Assembly (NCBI GenBank): GCA_020635195.1
Contig: JACKAG010000002.1
Span: 124,001 to 188,000, forward strand
Source of the DNA: Deltaproteobacteria bacterium
GTDB taxonomy: Bacteria > Bdellovibrionota_B > Oligoflexia > Oligoflexales > Bog-1112
DNA: 64,000 nt
Reading direction: 5' to 3'
Numbering within the stretch: the stretch's first letter is position 1; every line of letters starts with the position of its first letter. Position numbers and translations under genes: made by a program. The notes under the pieces were generated by a model. That model made no database searches. It saw only the letters and a program-made list of their open reading frames with translations, and was not told where the DNA came from. Positions 34,345 to 42,956 of the stretch are shown here, piece after piece.

Positions 34345-37300
34345 TCATAGTCCGGTGAAGTTACCGGGAAGACCTGAGTAAAGTTCTCCGAGATAATCTG
34401 ACTGTGAAACCGATGTTTTAACAAGTTCGGATGGGAGAAAAATTTTTTCGTATCGAAGGTAATGTTGTACAGGGGGAAGGTGCTGCAGTTTTCCCCAGTG
34501 CTGAGCCATGTAGCGTCGTGCTGTCAGTTGCTGAAGATCCTGAAGATTAGAGTAAGATCTGTGAATTCCATAAATCTCTCCGATAACGAGCATTCCATCA
34601 GATCCGAGGTATTGCTCAAGAGCTTTCGTTCCAATATTCGAATTATAGAAGGCATAGATAAAATCAAGAAGTGCAGAAGCCATTTTTCTATGATCTCGAT
34701 GCTCCGCAGAAATCATATTCTGTATCTTTAAAAATTTTTTAAACAAGGTTCTTCTTCGAAAAAAAAGAGCTTTTTTCTGTATCTGATTCAGCTGGATGTT
34801 GCAGTGTGTTTGAATATTTTCTTTTGAAAAAAACGATCGTACAAACTCTTTAAACTCCTGGTAATCCTGATCTCGTATACGTTCCAGTAAGGTTCCTCCA
34901 TCGATGAGAATTCTTGTTTTTGCATAAATTTTTTTATATTTCGGGGCGAATATTTCATCAGGAAGCTGTCTTTCTTCATAAAAGATTCCCCCTTCTGGTG
35001 AATACCTTCGGTTAAGTTCATTGATCAGACGATACACTCCGTCTCTTTTCAGGCTTCTGTGGTAATCCGTTACATCGATGACTCCAACGCAGTTCATAGG
35101 ATTATCTTCGTCCATTTCAATCCACAAACGCTTACTGTTTCCAAGAGGAACCAGAATATTTTTTTCGCCAAAGTCAGGCGTGATTTTTTCGATCCCGACC
35201 ACGCTCTTTTTTGTTACCGACTGCCTGATAAAAGACTTTTTGTCTCCGTTGTTTCGCTCTATCATCACAGCGTCAGAACTTTTCTGACGAAAGTAATCAA
35301 AGATAAATCCGATGTGAAAATCCTTTATTTTTGTTTTATGATAGCCTGTTATCTGAAATTTTTTTATGAATCCATCTTCTTCATTGAGGGACTGGTCGAA
35401 CGGAAGGTGGCTGGGATGATGAATTAAGTTTTTTAACTTTTTATAATATTTTTTATAGTGATACTCACCAATCGCTGTTGCAGAAAGATAACGATCAAAA
35501 CCCGGAGGAGACAGGACGAAATCCTGTAAATTCTGTTTCTGTTTCTGTATTGATGCTGCTATATGGAGGAGTGAACGCCTTGTTGCAACAATATTAAGAT
35601 CAAGAAGATTAAGGCGACCAGAGGCTCCGGAGGATTTTATGGCTTCCTGAATCAGGTGTATCGATCCATACTGATCTTTTAATATATTTTTTGGATGACT
35701 CTGTATCCAGTGGATCGCTGCCCCGGCTCCGGAGCTGATGACAGGAACATCTTTGACGGGGAATCGTGCATCTACGTCTGACGCAAGAGAAATACCCCAT
35801 GCTGTTTCCTGCCGCCAGACCTCCAGGGGTTTCATGTCAACCAGAGCATATTTAGCAGGATTTTTCATAAGACGGAATAATCTGAATGGGCGCAGATAGG
35901 CTTTTTTAACTGTTTCTGCAAACTGAATCATCTGAAATTGCATTTTAAAAACTTCGAATGAGGCAGAGACAGAAACGGGAAACCAGCTGAGTAATTTATT
36001 GAGTAGTCCGGAGGACACCCCAATATTAAAACTGAGTGTGTCCGTGATCATATAGGGATGTCCTTTCATGTTTCCTTTCTTATCCGGAGCTGATAAAAGC
36101 TGTGGTGAAATCCCGACAGAGCGACTCAGACTGACACTGATGCCGGTGCCAAGAGAGTGTTCGCCAAGAATCTGATGATCTGCCGCGGAAGGAAGGTCGG
36201 CTTCTGCATGTGTGTGATTGTTCAGGATATGACTTTGATTATTTTTGACTTTTGTCTGGTAATGCAGATTGAGTCTTTGAGTGATGGTGTCCTGACTGAT
36301 GATTGATCCAAGTAACCCGGTCAGAAATGTAATCCATGTTTGCTGAGTCAGGACAAAATCATTTTTCCCTTCAAATGCTGTCTGAACAACACGGCCTTTT
36401 TTTACGGCACCGTCGATATTAATGCTTTTAAGATCCGGAATTTCAAAAAGATCATATTCTTTTTCAAGCTGGAAAGATTTTATAATTTCATTACGCCTTT
36501 GCATGATCTTGATGCTATAAACCCTCTGTACAGCATCTGGCATTCCTGATAAATAAAGTGATTTTTTGATTTCTTCTGAGCTAATACTGGCAATTTTTCT
36601 TGCCATCCATTTGAGATCATTCCAGTCTGAATATTTGTCGACACTTTTTTTTCTGTAAAAATCATTCCATCGTATTTTTATATCTCCGGAAGAGTTTGTT
36701 TTTATCATACTCTTTTCAAACTCATTTACTTTGTATTTATCGCTGATATTGAGAATATGAGATGGTTTTCTCAATAGCATGCAGGGGCCAAGGGCGAACC
36801 CTGTATCCTGAAGTCGGATCAGGGGCTTCATACCTTCTTCTGTTTTTTTTAAGATAAATTTATAGTTTTCTGCCTTTGTATCATTGATGTTTAGCCATGC
36901 TTTCCAGAGTAAATGACCGCGAAACTCCCTCCGAAGCGGCAGGTCCCAGCTTCCCGGATCAGCAGAGGAAACCCGTAGCTCATCGTCGGGGTGGATTTCA
37001 ATCAGAGCGTCATTAAGAACAAACCATTCCTCACCCCCCGGATCTTTTCCGTGAGAAATGACCAGCCGGATCAGGTCTTTTAATCCGTACTTTTGGATAA
37101 ATCTTGATCGGAAATCTTCATAGCTAAGATCGCCAAGCCATATTTTCAGCATAGGTTCGTAGCGCATATGATCGTGGTTAAAACCAGCATACTGACCCAA
37201 CATACTGACTGCAATTTCGGTGTGGACTTCTGGACCGAATTTGATTTTGACTTTATAAAAGCGGTCTGATTTTCTATATAACCCTGTAATTTTAGGTGAA

Positions 37301-38157
37301 AAGTTTCCTTTGAAGCGGACTCTCTTAAAGGTGATTTTTGTGGATTTGTCTGGATAGTCTTCACGATATTCCTGGCCGATATGTTTGCGATATTCAGGAT
37401 CAGGGCTGGTCCAGAAAGGGCTGATTCCGGGATCAAGCAGGGAAAGATCAAAGTGGCATGCCGGGCTTTTGAGAATACGTAGTTCATCTGGGGTGAGAAA
37501 TTTTCCTGCTTTTATATTATATCCGAGACAATGAGCGATCTGTTCTTTGTATGCATCTGATGTGACCAGATTGATTGCATCAGGATTTTTTTCGTTATTT
37601 TTTTTACGAATGTAGTGAGAACGAAACATATTTTTAATAATTGGTGACATGTCTTTATCATAATTCCAGTAAGTTCTGTGAGCTTTTGGGGAAAAAAAAC
37701 TAAGGTATCCACGGATAAAAGTATCGATGGCTGCCTGAATACGGTCAGATGAAGGATCATTTTCTCTGATTCTTTCTGAGATGATCTTAGCCATGGGCAG
37801 TAGATACTCGTCAAAGACAAAAATGATAGGATGTGTATTTTTATTTTTTAAAGCGGATGTATGTGAGCTCAGATCAGTTTTGACATCGATGTTGACTTTT
37901 TCTGTAAATTTAGTCTCATAAAGATCTTTTTCAATAAAGTTTCGTTCCTGAATGAGCCGCTGAATGAATGCGTCAGCTTTTTCAGACGAAAAGAGGCCAT
38001 TCTCTTTAAATGTTTCTTCGATAAAGTCGTCAGAGAGAGATTTTATTTCTGATGTACTGTGGTCGCGGCTGATGAGAAAAGGGTGAGCAAATATTTTTCC
38101 GTAAAAATAAACGGAGAAAAAAAATATCAGAGACCATCGCGCAACTATATTTTGCAA
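34345..38157 (-). CDS. Very large exported protein with kinase-like motifs
   Basis: 1270 residues. TTG start with AAGGAG at a good distance; signal peptide at about 8-24 (LIFFFSVYFYGKIFAHP). Residues 275-460 contain motifs in the order of a protein-kinase-like fold: a Lys-rich strand RFYKVKIKFG (299-308), a helix Glu in VHTEIAVSMLGQY (311-323), WLNINDTKAEN (421-431, resembling the catalytic loop DxxxxN) and RLQDTGFALG (448-457, resembling the metal-binding DxG). Residues 600-1270 are unassigned, with several amphipathic beta stretches. The whole protein matches no family I can name. It is followed by the 420-residue gene and preceded by a tonB-like gene on the same strand. Confidence 0.6.
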   Translation of the reverse strand: MQNIVARWSLIFFFSVYFYGKIFAHPFLISRDHSTSEIKSLSDDFIEETFKENGLFSSEKADAFIQRLIQERNFIEKDLYETKFTEKVNIDVKTDLSSHTSALKNKNTHPIIFVFDEYLLPMAKIISERIRENDPSSDRIQAAIDTFIRGYLSFFSPKAHRTYWNYDKDMSPIIKNMFRSHYIRKKNNEKNPDAINLVTSDAYKEQIAHCLGYNIKAGKFLTPDELRILKSPACHFDLSLLDPGISPFWTSPDPEYRKHIGQEYREDYPDKSTKITFKRVRFKGNFSPKITGLYRKSDRFYKVKIKFGPEVHTEIAVSMLGQYAGFNHDHMRYEPMLKIWLGDLSYEDFRSRFIQKYGLKDLIRLVISHGKDPGGEEWFVLNDALIEIHPDDELRVSSADPGSWDLPLRREFRGHLLWKAWLNINDTKAENYKFILKKTEEGMKPLIRLQDTGFALGPCMLLRKPSHILNISDKYKVNEFEKSMIKTNSSGDIKIRWNDFYRKKSVDKYSDWNDLKWMARKIASISSEEIKKSLYLSGMPDAVQRVYSIKIMQRRNEIIKSFQLEKEYDLFEIPDLKSINIDGAVKKGRVVQTAFEGKNDFVLTQQTWITFLTGLLGSIISQDTITQRLNLHYQTKVKNNQSHILNNHTHAEADLPSAADHQILGEHSLGTGISVSLSRSVGISPQLLSAPDKKGNMKGHPYMITDTLSFNIGVSSGLLNKLLSWFPVSVSASFEVFKMQFQMIQFAETVKKAYLRPFRLFRLMKNPAKYALVDMKPLEVWRQETAWGISLASDVDARFPVKDVPVISSGAGAAIHWIQSHPKNILKDQYGSIHLIQEAIKSSGASGRLNLLDLNIVATRRSLLHIAASIQKQKQNLQDFVLSPPGFDRYLSATAIGEYHYKKYYKKLKNLIHHPSHLPFDQSLNEEDGFIKKFQITGYHKTKIKDFHIGFIFDYFRQKSSDAVMIERNNGDKKSFIRQSVTKKSVVGIEKITPDFGEKNILVPLGNSKRLWIEMDEDNPMNCVGVIDVTDYHRSLKRDGVYRLINELNRRYSPEGGIFYEERQLPDEIFAPKYKKIYAKTRILIDGGTLLERIRDQDYQEFKEFVRSFFSKENIQTHCNIQLNQIQKKALFFRRRTLFKKFLKIQNMISAEHRDHRKMASALLDFIYAFYNSNIGTKALEQYLGSDGMLVIGEIYGIHRSYSNLQDLQQLTARRYMAQHWGKLQHLPPVQHYLRYEKIFLPSELVKTSVSQSDYLGELYSGLPGNFTGL

Positions 38158-38262
38158 CGTCAGAACTCCTTGTTTTTTATTAAAACTGAAGCACGGACTA
38201 AAGATATCAGTAAAGTGAGTTATGATGACAGAACAAAATAAAAGAGAGAGAACAAAATATAT

Positions 38263-39273
38263 TTAATTGAGGACGTAGCGGAACATTCCACGGATATTTA
38301 TTTTTTTTCCGAAGGAATGAGGCAGGGGAGCAAAGGGAGCAGCCATCCGGACAGCTTCCATAATTGCAGAATCAAGAATTTTATGTCCGGAAGAATCCAG
38401 CACCATAATTTTTGATACCTTTCCGTCATGATTGATTGTGAATTTCAGGAAAACATTGCCATATAATCTTTTTCTGACAGCGTTGGATGGATACACCCAG
38501 GCGAGTTCGATGGCTTTTCTCAGGCTGGTAAAGTATCCAATATACCTGTATTCTTGTGTATTCAGATCGAGAACCTGTCCTGCTTCGATGCTGTCATCTA
38601 TATAGTCCTGGTAGCCGGCAGCGACCTCTTCTGCCATGACGGGAAGTGAGTTACCCAGTAATCTTTCGTAGTTGTTTTGTTCTTTTGCATCTTTTCCGGA
38701 GTGCAACTGAAGGCCAGCTCCTGTCTCGGAAATTTTCAAACCTGATTTTAAAAGAGATTTGTGGCTTTTCTGATTCTTTGCTGCCAGAGTCTTTTCTGGC
38801 TGTTTGTTCTGTCTTGGTGTTTTTTTTCTGGCTATTTGTTGCTGCTGTGGGGCGGTGACTGTTTGTTTGCTGGAGGGACCAGGGGTTCTGGCCCGACTTA
38901 TTTTTTTTACTCTGGTTTCTTTCTCTGTCTGATGGGTCTGGTATCCCAGTCTTGCCTGCTTTGGGTCTGGTGCTTTCGTGGTTTTTTTCTGGATCACTTC
39001 TGCAATTTGTTTTGTGGGTTTTTCCTTTTCTCTGTTCTGATCATCTTTTTGTTCTGCTTTTTTTGCTTCAGCGGAGGGCTTTTGAAATGTAATCCGGACG
39101 AGAGTTGGTTTCTGTGGCGGATTTTCTGGAAAATAATTATGATATTCTGAAGATAGAAGAAGCAGGCTGATCATATGAATGAGCCAGGAGATGCCCATAA
39201 AGCTCAGAATGAGCCATAAGCCCGATGATGGCATCCGGAGCCCTGATCTTGTGTGATCTCGCTGCTCTCCCAC
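38263..39273 (-). CDS. TonB-family protein
   Basis: 336 residues, GTG start behind GAGGAG. N-terminal membrane segment at about 19-40, then a long Lys/Gln/Pro-rich periplasmic linker, then a C-terminal domain (about 245-336) with WVYPSNAVRKRLYGNVFLKF, INHDGKVSKIMVLDSSG and LDSAIMEAVRMAAPFAPLP, all typical of TonB. The ending MFRYVLN is usual. It differs from the TonB-like protein at 30545 in linker and length. Located 105 bp upstream of the 1270-residue gene; no ExbBD nearby. Confidence 0.85.
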   Translation of the reverse strand: MGEQRDHTRSGLRMPSSGLWLILSFMGISWLIHMISLLLLSSEYHNYFPENPPQKPTLVRITFQKPSAEAKKAEQKDDQNREKEKPTKQIAEVIQKKTTKAPDPKQARLGYQTHQTEKETRVKKISRARTPGPSSKQTVTAPQQQQIARKKTPRQNKQPEKTLAAKNQKSHKSLLKSGLKISETGAGLQLHSGKDAKEQNNYERLLGNSLPVMAEEVAAGYQDYIDDSIEAGQVLDLNTQEYRYIGYFTSLRKAIELAWVYPSNAVRKRLYGNVFLKFTINHDGKVSKIMVLDSSGHKILDSAIMEAVRMAAPFAPLPHSFGKKINIRGMFRYVLN

Positions 39274-39297
39274 CCTTTTTGCTCCTCAGATTCTGAC

Positions 39298-39345
39298 TAT
39301 GCTATCCTGAAATAAAAAATCTTGTTTTTATTTCAGGATAGCATA
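39298..39345. repeat. Perfect 21-bp inverted repeat between divergent tonB-like and bamD genes
   Basis: Arms 39298-39318 and 39325-39345 are exactly complementary, with a 6-base centre. The outer half is mixed (TATGCTATCCTGAAAT) and the inner half is A- or T-rich. The form resembles a bidirectional terminator, yet it lies 25 bp before the tonB-like start and 170 bp before bamD, between two outward-facing genes. An attenuator or an operator would fit this place better. Confidence 0.6.
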
Positions 39346-39514
39346 CAACCTAGTGGCTCCACTTCTTTTTCCTGTGGAATTTGTCGGCCCGGTAAGCTTC
39401 TCCTGCTTCAGGCTGGCTTTGCCGGCAGGGAGCTCTGCTCTCCCCATATGACACCCACTGTTATCGGTAGGAAGTGAGTGGATTTAAGAGATAATCCCAA
39501 ATTCAGGAGGCTTC

Positions 39515-40300
39515 ATGCTCAGGATGGCTCTAACCTCGCTTATATGCGTGGGACTTCTGCTGGCTTGTACTGCAAAAGATTTTGATCCGGAAAACCCCGG
39601 ACGTTCGTATGTTATTGCCAAAGAACCGTATGATGATGGAAATTATGAGCTTGCCATCACGAAACTGGGAGAGTTTACATCGGTTTTTCCGTATAGCGAG
39701 TATGCGAAAGAGGCTGCTTTGCTGATAGCCGATGCACATTTTCAGATAAAACACTATCCGGAAGCAGCGGATGCGTATCATCGCTTTGTCACCCTGCATC
39801 CGCAGCATTCGCAGTGTGCCTTTGCTCAGTTCAGAATAGGTCAGTGTTATTGGAACGATGCCTCAAAGGATGCTGACCGGGATCTCGAATTTATCAGTAA
39901 AGCCATCAGGGCATGGGAATTGCTGATAAAGGAGTATCCGAAGTCCTCTTATGTTGATCAGGCAAGGAAGCTGATAGAGCAGGGACGAGAGCTTCATGTT
40001 CTGGGAGAAGAGTTCGTAGCAGATTTTTACTGTCGCCAGGAAATCTGGCATGCCTGTGCGTACAGGCATATACAGCTGGCAGATACTGCTCCAGCCCGCT
40101 ATCAGGAGCAGATTATCAATTCTCTGGAAAAAGCAGCAGAGGCTCTCCGGCGTTTGTCTGAGGCATGGACAAAAGATCAGGAGGATAAGAACCTCTATTT
40201 TAAGAATATGTCGTCCGCTGAACTGCGTCAGCAGTCGGAAAAGATGAAACATAAAGCGGCTCAGCTTCGCAAATTACGGCGATCTTCTGAAACTACATAA
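39515..40300 (+). CDS. bamD: Outer-membrane assembly lipoprotein BamD
   Basis: 261 residues behind CAGGAGG. Lipoprotein signal MLRMALTSLICVGLLLAC, lipobox LLAC (Cys18). The tetratricopeptide-like helices of the family are clear: YDDGNYELAITKLGEFTSVF, YAKEAALLIADAHFQIKHYP, EAADAYHRFVTLHP and AWELLIKEYPKSSYVDQARK. BamD is an essential lipoprotein of the Bam complex that inserts beta-barrels, which confirms a didermic envelope. Its stop overlaps the end of the convergent RING-like gene by 8 bp. Confidence 0.92.
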   Translation: MLRMALTSLICVGLLLACTAKDFDPENPGRSYVIAKEPYDDGNYELAITKLGEFTSVFPYSEYAKEAALLIADAHFQIKHYPEAADAYHRFVTLHPQHSQCAFAQFRIGQCYWNDASKDADRDLEFISKAIRAWELLIKEYPKSSYVDQARKLIEQGRELHVLGEEFVADFYCRQEIWHACAYRHIQLADTAPARYQEQIINSLEKAAEALRRLSEAWTKDQEDKNLYFKNMSSAELRQQSEKMKHKAAQLRKLRRSSETT

Positions 40301-41027
40301 GAAATCTTCCAATACAAACAGGAGCCACCCCAGCGACCAGGATGCCGCAGCAGGAAAGAGGGAGACAGTAGGCCAGAGTTTTTGGATCCAGTATCCGGAT
40401 CATGATTTCTCTGAAGCATGAGTTGTTTTGTGTCGATTCTGTGGATTCTGTCCCGTATGGCTGGCTGCTCCTGTTCTGTGGCTGAGTCATGCCAGTGCTG
40501 GCTGTGGCTGTGGCTGGGGAGGGATTTATGATCCGTGGACGGAGCAGCTGTTCTTTCTTAACGAATTCATCTAACAGGTGTTTAAAATCATCATTAAGTT
40601 TGGGGTGGATTTTGGCAAGAAGGCATTTTGTCTCTTGCTCCGGATCATGTTGCTTGTCTGTGGTGATTGGAGCTCCGCTTTCCAGAAGGTGCTGGCACCG
40701 GGAGCAGATTTGGGTGCGGCACAGAGGGCAGCTTGGGGCAGGTGCGGAACTTGTTAGCAAACAGTGAAGCAGGCAGGATGGATGCAGCGTTTCAAAGTGC
40801 CTATGCACCTCCTCTGAAAAATATGGCATGAAAGGATCTGGAAAGACTTCTTCTTCTATGTATGTGAAGCAGATAACGCAAGTATTAGGCTGTTCAGCTT
40901 CTGCTATGTCTACCGTTGTATGGTCAGAATCGTAGGGGAGATTTTCTGTCGCCAACATGGGCAGGCATATTCCTGACAGGAATGTCAGAGGCAGCAGTTT
41001 CAGGGACAAATACAGGGCTGTTTTCAT
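40293..41027 (-). CDS. Exported RING-finger-like protein, paralogue A
   Basis: 244 residues. Signal peptide MKTALYLSLKLLPLTFLSGI with cleavage likely after LPMLA. Metal-ligand pattern: Cys50-x2-Cys53, then His75-x-His77-x4-His82-x2-Cys85, then Cys100-x2-Cys103-x4-Cys108-x2-Cys111. HPSCLLHCLL followed by CPLCR looks like the second half of a eukaryotic RING finger (H-x2-C ... CPxCR). A Pro/Thr/Ser-rich spacer (170-205) leads to a C-terminal hydrophobic segment (about 215-240) that would anchor it. Longest and most diverged of the four, with His in a position that is Cys in the others. Function is not established; a ubiquitin-ligase-like role is only a structural analogy. Confidence 0.7.
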   Translation of the reverse strand: MKTALYLSLKLLPLTFLSGICLPMLATENLPYDSDHTTVDIAEAEQPNTCVICFTYIEEEVFPDPFMPYFSEEVHRHFETLHPSCLLHCLLTSSAPAPSCPLCRTQICSRCQHLLESGAPITTDKQHDPEQETKCLLAKIHPKLNDDFKHLLDEFVKKEQLLRPRIINPSPATATASTGMTQPQNRSSQPYGTESTESTQNNSCFREIMIRILDPKTLAYCLPLSCCGILVAGVAPVCIGRFLM

Positions 41028-41114
41028 AGTTCACCAGATGCTTATGGGGAAATTTCGGGGACTTCAGGCAGTGCCCCATTGAAACAACGGGCCATTGAAG
41101 CATAAAACAGCAGG
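41028..41114 (-). promoter_or_regulatory. Shared upstream element of the RING-like genes, copy A
   Basis: Two conserved blocks: one against the start codon (coding strand CATCTGGTGA then ATG, holding the GGTGA ribosome binding site) and one at 41093-41114, 66-87 bases upstream, whose coding strand reads CCTGCTGTTTTATGCTTCAA. TATGCT could be a -10 box. Confidence 0.6.
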
Positions 41115-41192
41115 CATAGCGAGCTTATGGGCGCACTGGGCTTTGCCAGAGGAGCGCTCAGGGCATTGTAAGATGCATGTCACGACAAAAAA

Positions 41193-41861
41193 TTATATGG
41201 ATGTAGATAAAACCGGGACCAAAATAAAGGGAGTCACGACCATTGTGAACATGAGGAGTCTGAACTTAAAATCTTTGCAGACAGGGGAAGCTGTGGAGCT
41301 GTTGCGGACATCGGAAGCTCTGGAGCTGTCATGAAATCTGAAAGGGCCGGAACACCTCGATTGTACCGATTTTTTAATATCATCAGGATTATAGTCATGG
41401 CTTGCTGCAAGAGGGCAGTCATCATTTTTAGGAAGAAAAGTTTGCTGGTTTGTTATTAACCGGTCGGAACCTTCCAGAAGATGCTGGCACCAGGGGCAGA
41501 TGGTGGCGCGGCATGCCGGGCAGGATGGGGCAGCTTGGGTGCTTTTTAGCCAGAGGAGCATGCAGGAGGGGTGCAGCGCTTTAAAACATGAATGTTTTTG
41601 CTGTAAATGCCAGGATGTGAGTGGATCGAAAAGATCCGGAGCTACTTGCATTTTTATTTCCTCCAGACAGATACAGCACTCTGGAATCTCCTGGGATTCA
41701 GACTCTTTTGTCTCTTCAGACTCTGTCATATCTAGCTCGATGTGATCAGGAATATAGTCAGGATAGTGCCCGGGATTTTCTGTGGCTCGCATGGGCAGAC
41801 ATATTCCAGACAGGAGGATCATAGGCAGAAATTTCAGGTACAAATACAGGGATTTTTTCAT
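41193..41861 (-). CDS. Exported RING-finger-like protein, paralogue B
   Basis: 222 residues. The signal peptide closely matches copy A (LLSGICLPMRATEN). Ligands: Cys62-x2-Cys65 in CCICLEEI, His90-x-Cys92-x4-His97-x2-Cys100, and Cys114-x2-Cys117-x4-Cys122-x2-Cys125. HPSCMLLWLK then CPACR is the copy most like a eukaryotic RING-H2, where a Trp follows the H-x2-C pair and helps to contact the E2 enzyme. An acidic stretch (TESEETKESESQE) precedes the finger. After it come DDIKKSVQSRCSGPFRF, shared with copy C, and a C-terminal hydrophobic tail (about 197-218). Confidence 0.7.
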   Translation of the reverse strand: MKKSLYLYLKFLPMILLSGICLPMRATENPGHYPDYIPDHIELDMTESEETKESESQEIPECCICLEEIKMQVAPDLFDPLTSWHLQQKHSCFKALHPSCMLLWLKSTQAAPSCPACRATICPWCQHLLEGSDRLITNQQTFLPKNDDCPLAASHDYNPDDIKKSVQSRCSGPFRFHDSSRASDVRNSSTASPVCKDFKFRLLMFTMVVTPFILVPVLSTSI

Positions 41862-41949
41862 AGTTCACCAGATACTTATGTGGAAATCTTTGAGGGTTCA
41901 ATGGCTCTCTGCTAAAATAACGAGCCCCATTGAAGCATAAAACAGCAGG
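41862..41949 (-). promoter_or_regulatory. Shared upstream element, copy B
   Basis: Start-proximal block and the distal block at 41928-41949 (67-88 bases upstream). The distal block is identical to copy A over its full length; the 40 bases between the blocks are not conserved. Confidence 0.6.
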
Positions 41950-42002
41950 CATGGCGATCCTGTCCGGAGTCTTATCTGACTGTGTCTGCCAGACAGATTT
42001 TC

Positions 42003-42665
42003 TCAGCGCAGGATGATGCTCATATTAATGGCTATAGAACTGAGAGTTATGAGGCAGATACAGCCAGCGGCTATGTAATATTCGGGGTTGCTTGTTTGGC
42101 TTTCTGCCTGGCCCCTTGTGTTTCTGTCTCTGTGTTGAGCCTTAGATCTGTCGGGAAATCTGAAAGGACCCGGACATTCTGATTGTACCCAGCGTTTAAG
42201 CTCGTCAGGATTATCATGGCTTGCAGCAATGAGACAGCCGGGATTTTTGAGCTCTTCATGCTGCGGAAGGCATATCTGCTCCTCTGTGACGAAACGCTGT
42301 GAATCTTCCAGAAGATGCTGACAATAGCCGCAGAGAGGGGCGCGACATAAAGGGCACCTGGGGGACGCTGGGGCTTCTTTCAGGGATGTGAGCAGGCAGG
42401 AGGGGCACATCGCCTGAAGACAGCCGTGTTGTTGCTGTAAACGTTTCCATGTGGAAATCTCACCGGAGATATGCGGATCTGACTGGGCTATCATTTCGTC
42501 TCTGCAGATGCAGCAGCTCAGGGGCTCAGGGGCTTCATCTATGGTCACGGTCCTGGTCATATCACCCTCGTGGCAGGGATTCTCTGATGCCAGAGCGGGA
42601 AGGGATATTCCTGACAGGAATGCTATGAACATTACTTTCACGCATAAAAACAACATGGATTTCAT
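42003..42665 (-). CDS. Exported RING-finger-like protein, paralogue C
   Basis: 220 residues. Signal peptide ends FLSGISLPALASEN; the Cys seen near this point in the other copies is Ser here, so these are not lipoproteins but signal-peptidase-I substrates. Ligands: Cys51-x2-Cys54, His80-x-Cys82-x4-Cys87-x2-Cys90 (Cys instead of His in the third pair), Cys104-x2-Cys107-x4-Cys112-x2-Cys115 in CPLCRAPLCGYCQHLLE. Then DELKRWVQSECPGPFRF and a hydrophobic C-terminus (about 195-218). The exchange of His for Cys at one ligand position is what natural RING variation looks like, and supports metal binding. Confidence 0.7.
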   Translation of the reverse strand: MKSMLFLCVKVMFIAFLSGISLPALASENPCHEGDMTRTVTIDEAPEPLSCCICRDEMIAQSDPHISGEISTWKRLQQQHGCLQAMCPSCLLTSLKEAPASPRCPLCRAPLCGYCQHLLEDSQRFVTEEQICLPQHEELKNPGCLIAASHDNPDELKRWVQSECPGPFRFPDRSKAQHRDRNTRGQAESQTSNPEYYIAAGCICLITLSSIAINMSIILR

Positions 42666-42752
42666 AGATCACCAGATGCTTATGAGAAATCTCAACAAAA
42701 CTCCAATGAAGCTCTGCTGAGACGACATTTCATTGAAGCACAAAATAGCAGC
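42666..42752 (-). promoter_or_regulatory. Shared upstream element, copy C
   Basis: The distal block is at 42731-42752 (66-87 bases upstream) with two changes from the other copies (CACAAAATAGCAG on the plus strand). The start-proximal CATCTGGTGATCTATG form is kept. Confidence 0.55.
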
Positions 42753-42812
42753 TATGACGACACTATCATGAATGGCAGTGATGGTGCCGGGTGGGCTCTG
42801 GATTGTGTGAAG

Positions 42813-42835
42813 GATGAGATAATGAGAATCTCATC
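42813..42835 (-). terminator. Stem-loop downstream of paralogue D
   Basis: GATGAGAT-N7-ATCTCATC, perfect 8-bp stem, with TTTTT on the plus-strand side at about 42840. It lies 120 bp after the stop of paralogue D and upstream of the promoter element of C, so it probably separates the two transcripts. Orientation is uncertain. Confidence 0.45.
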
Positions 42836-42956
42836 AGTCTTTTTGAAAAAGCTCAGGAGGGCAGAAGAACCAGGACAGAAGAAAAAGAAGCGTCATGTGA
42901 ATGCTCACCGCAATAAATTTTCCGGAACAGTCGTATGGAATAGAGTCAGGCCGGAC

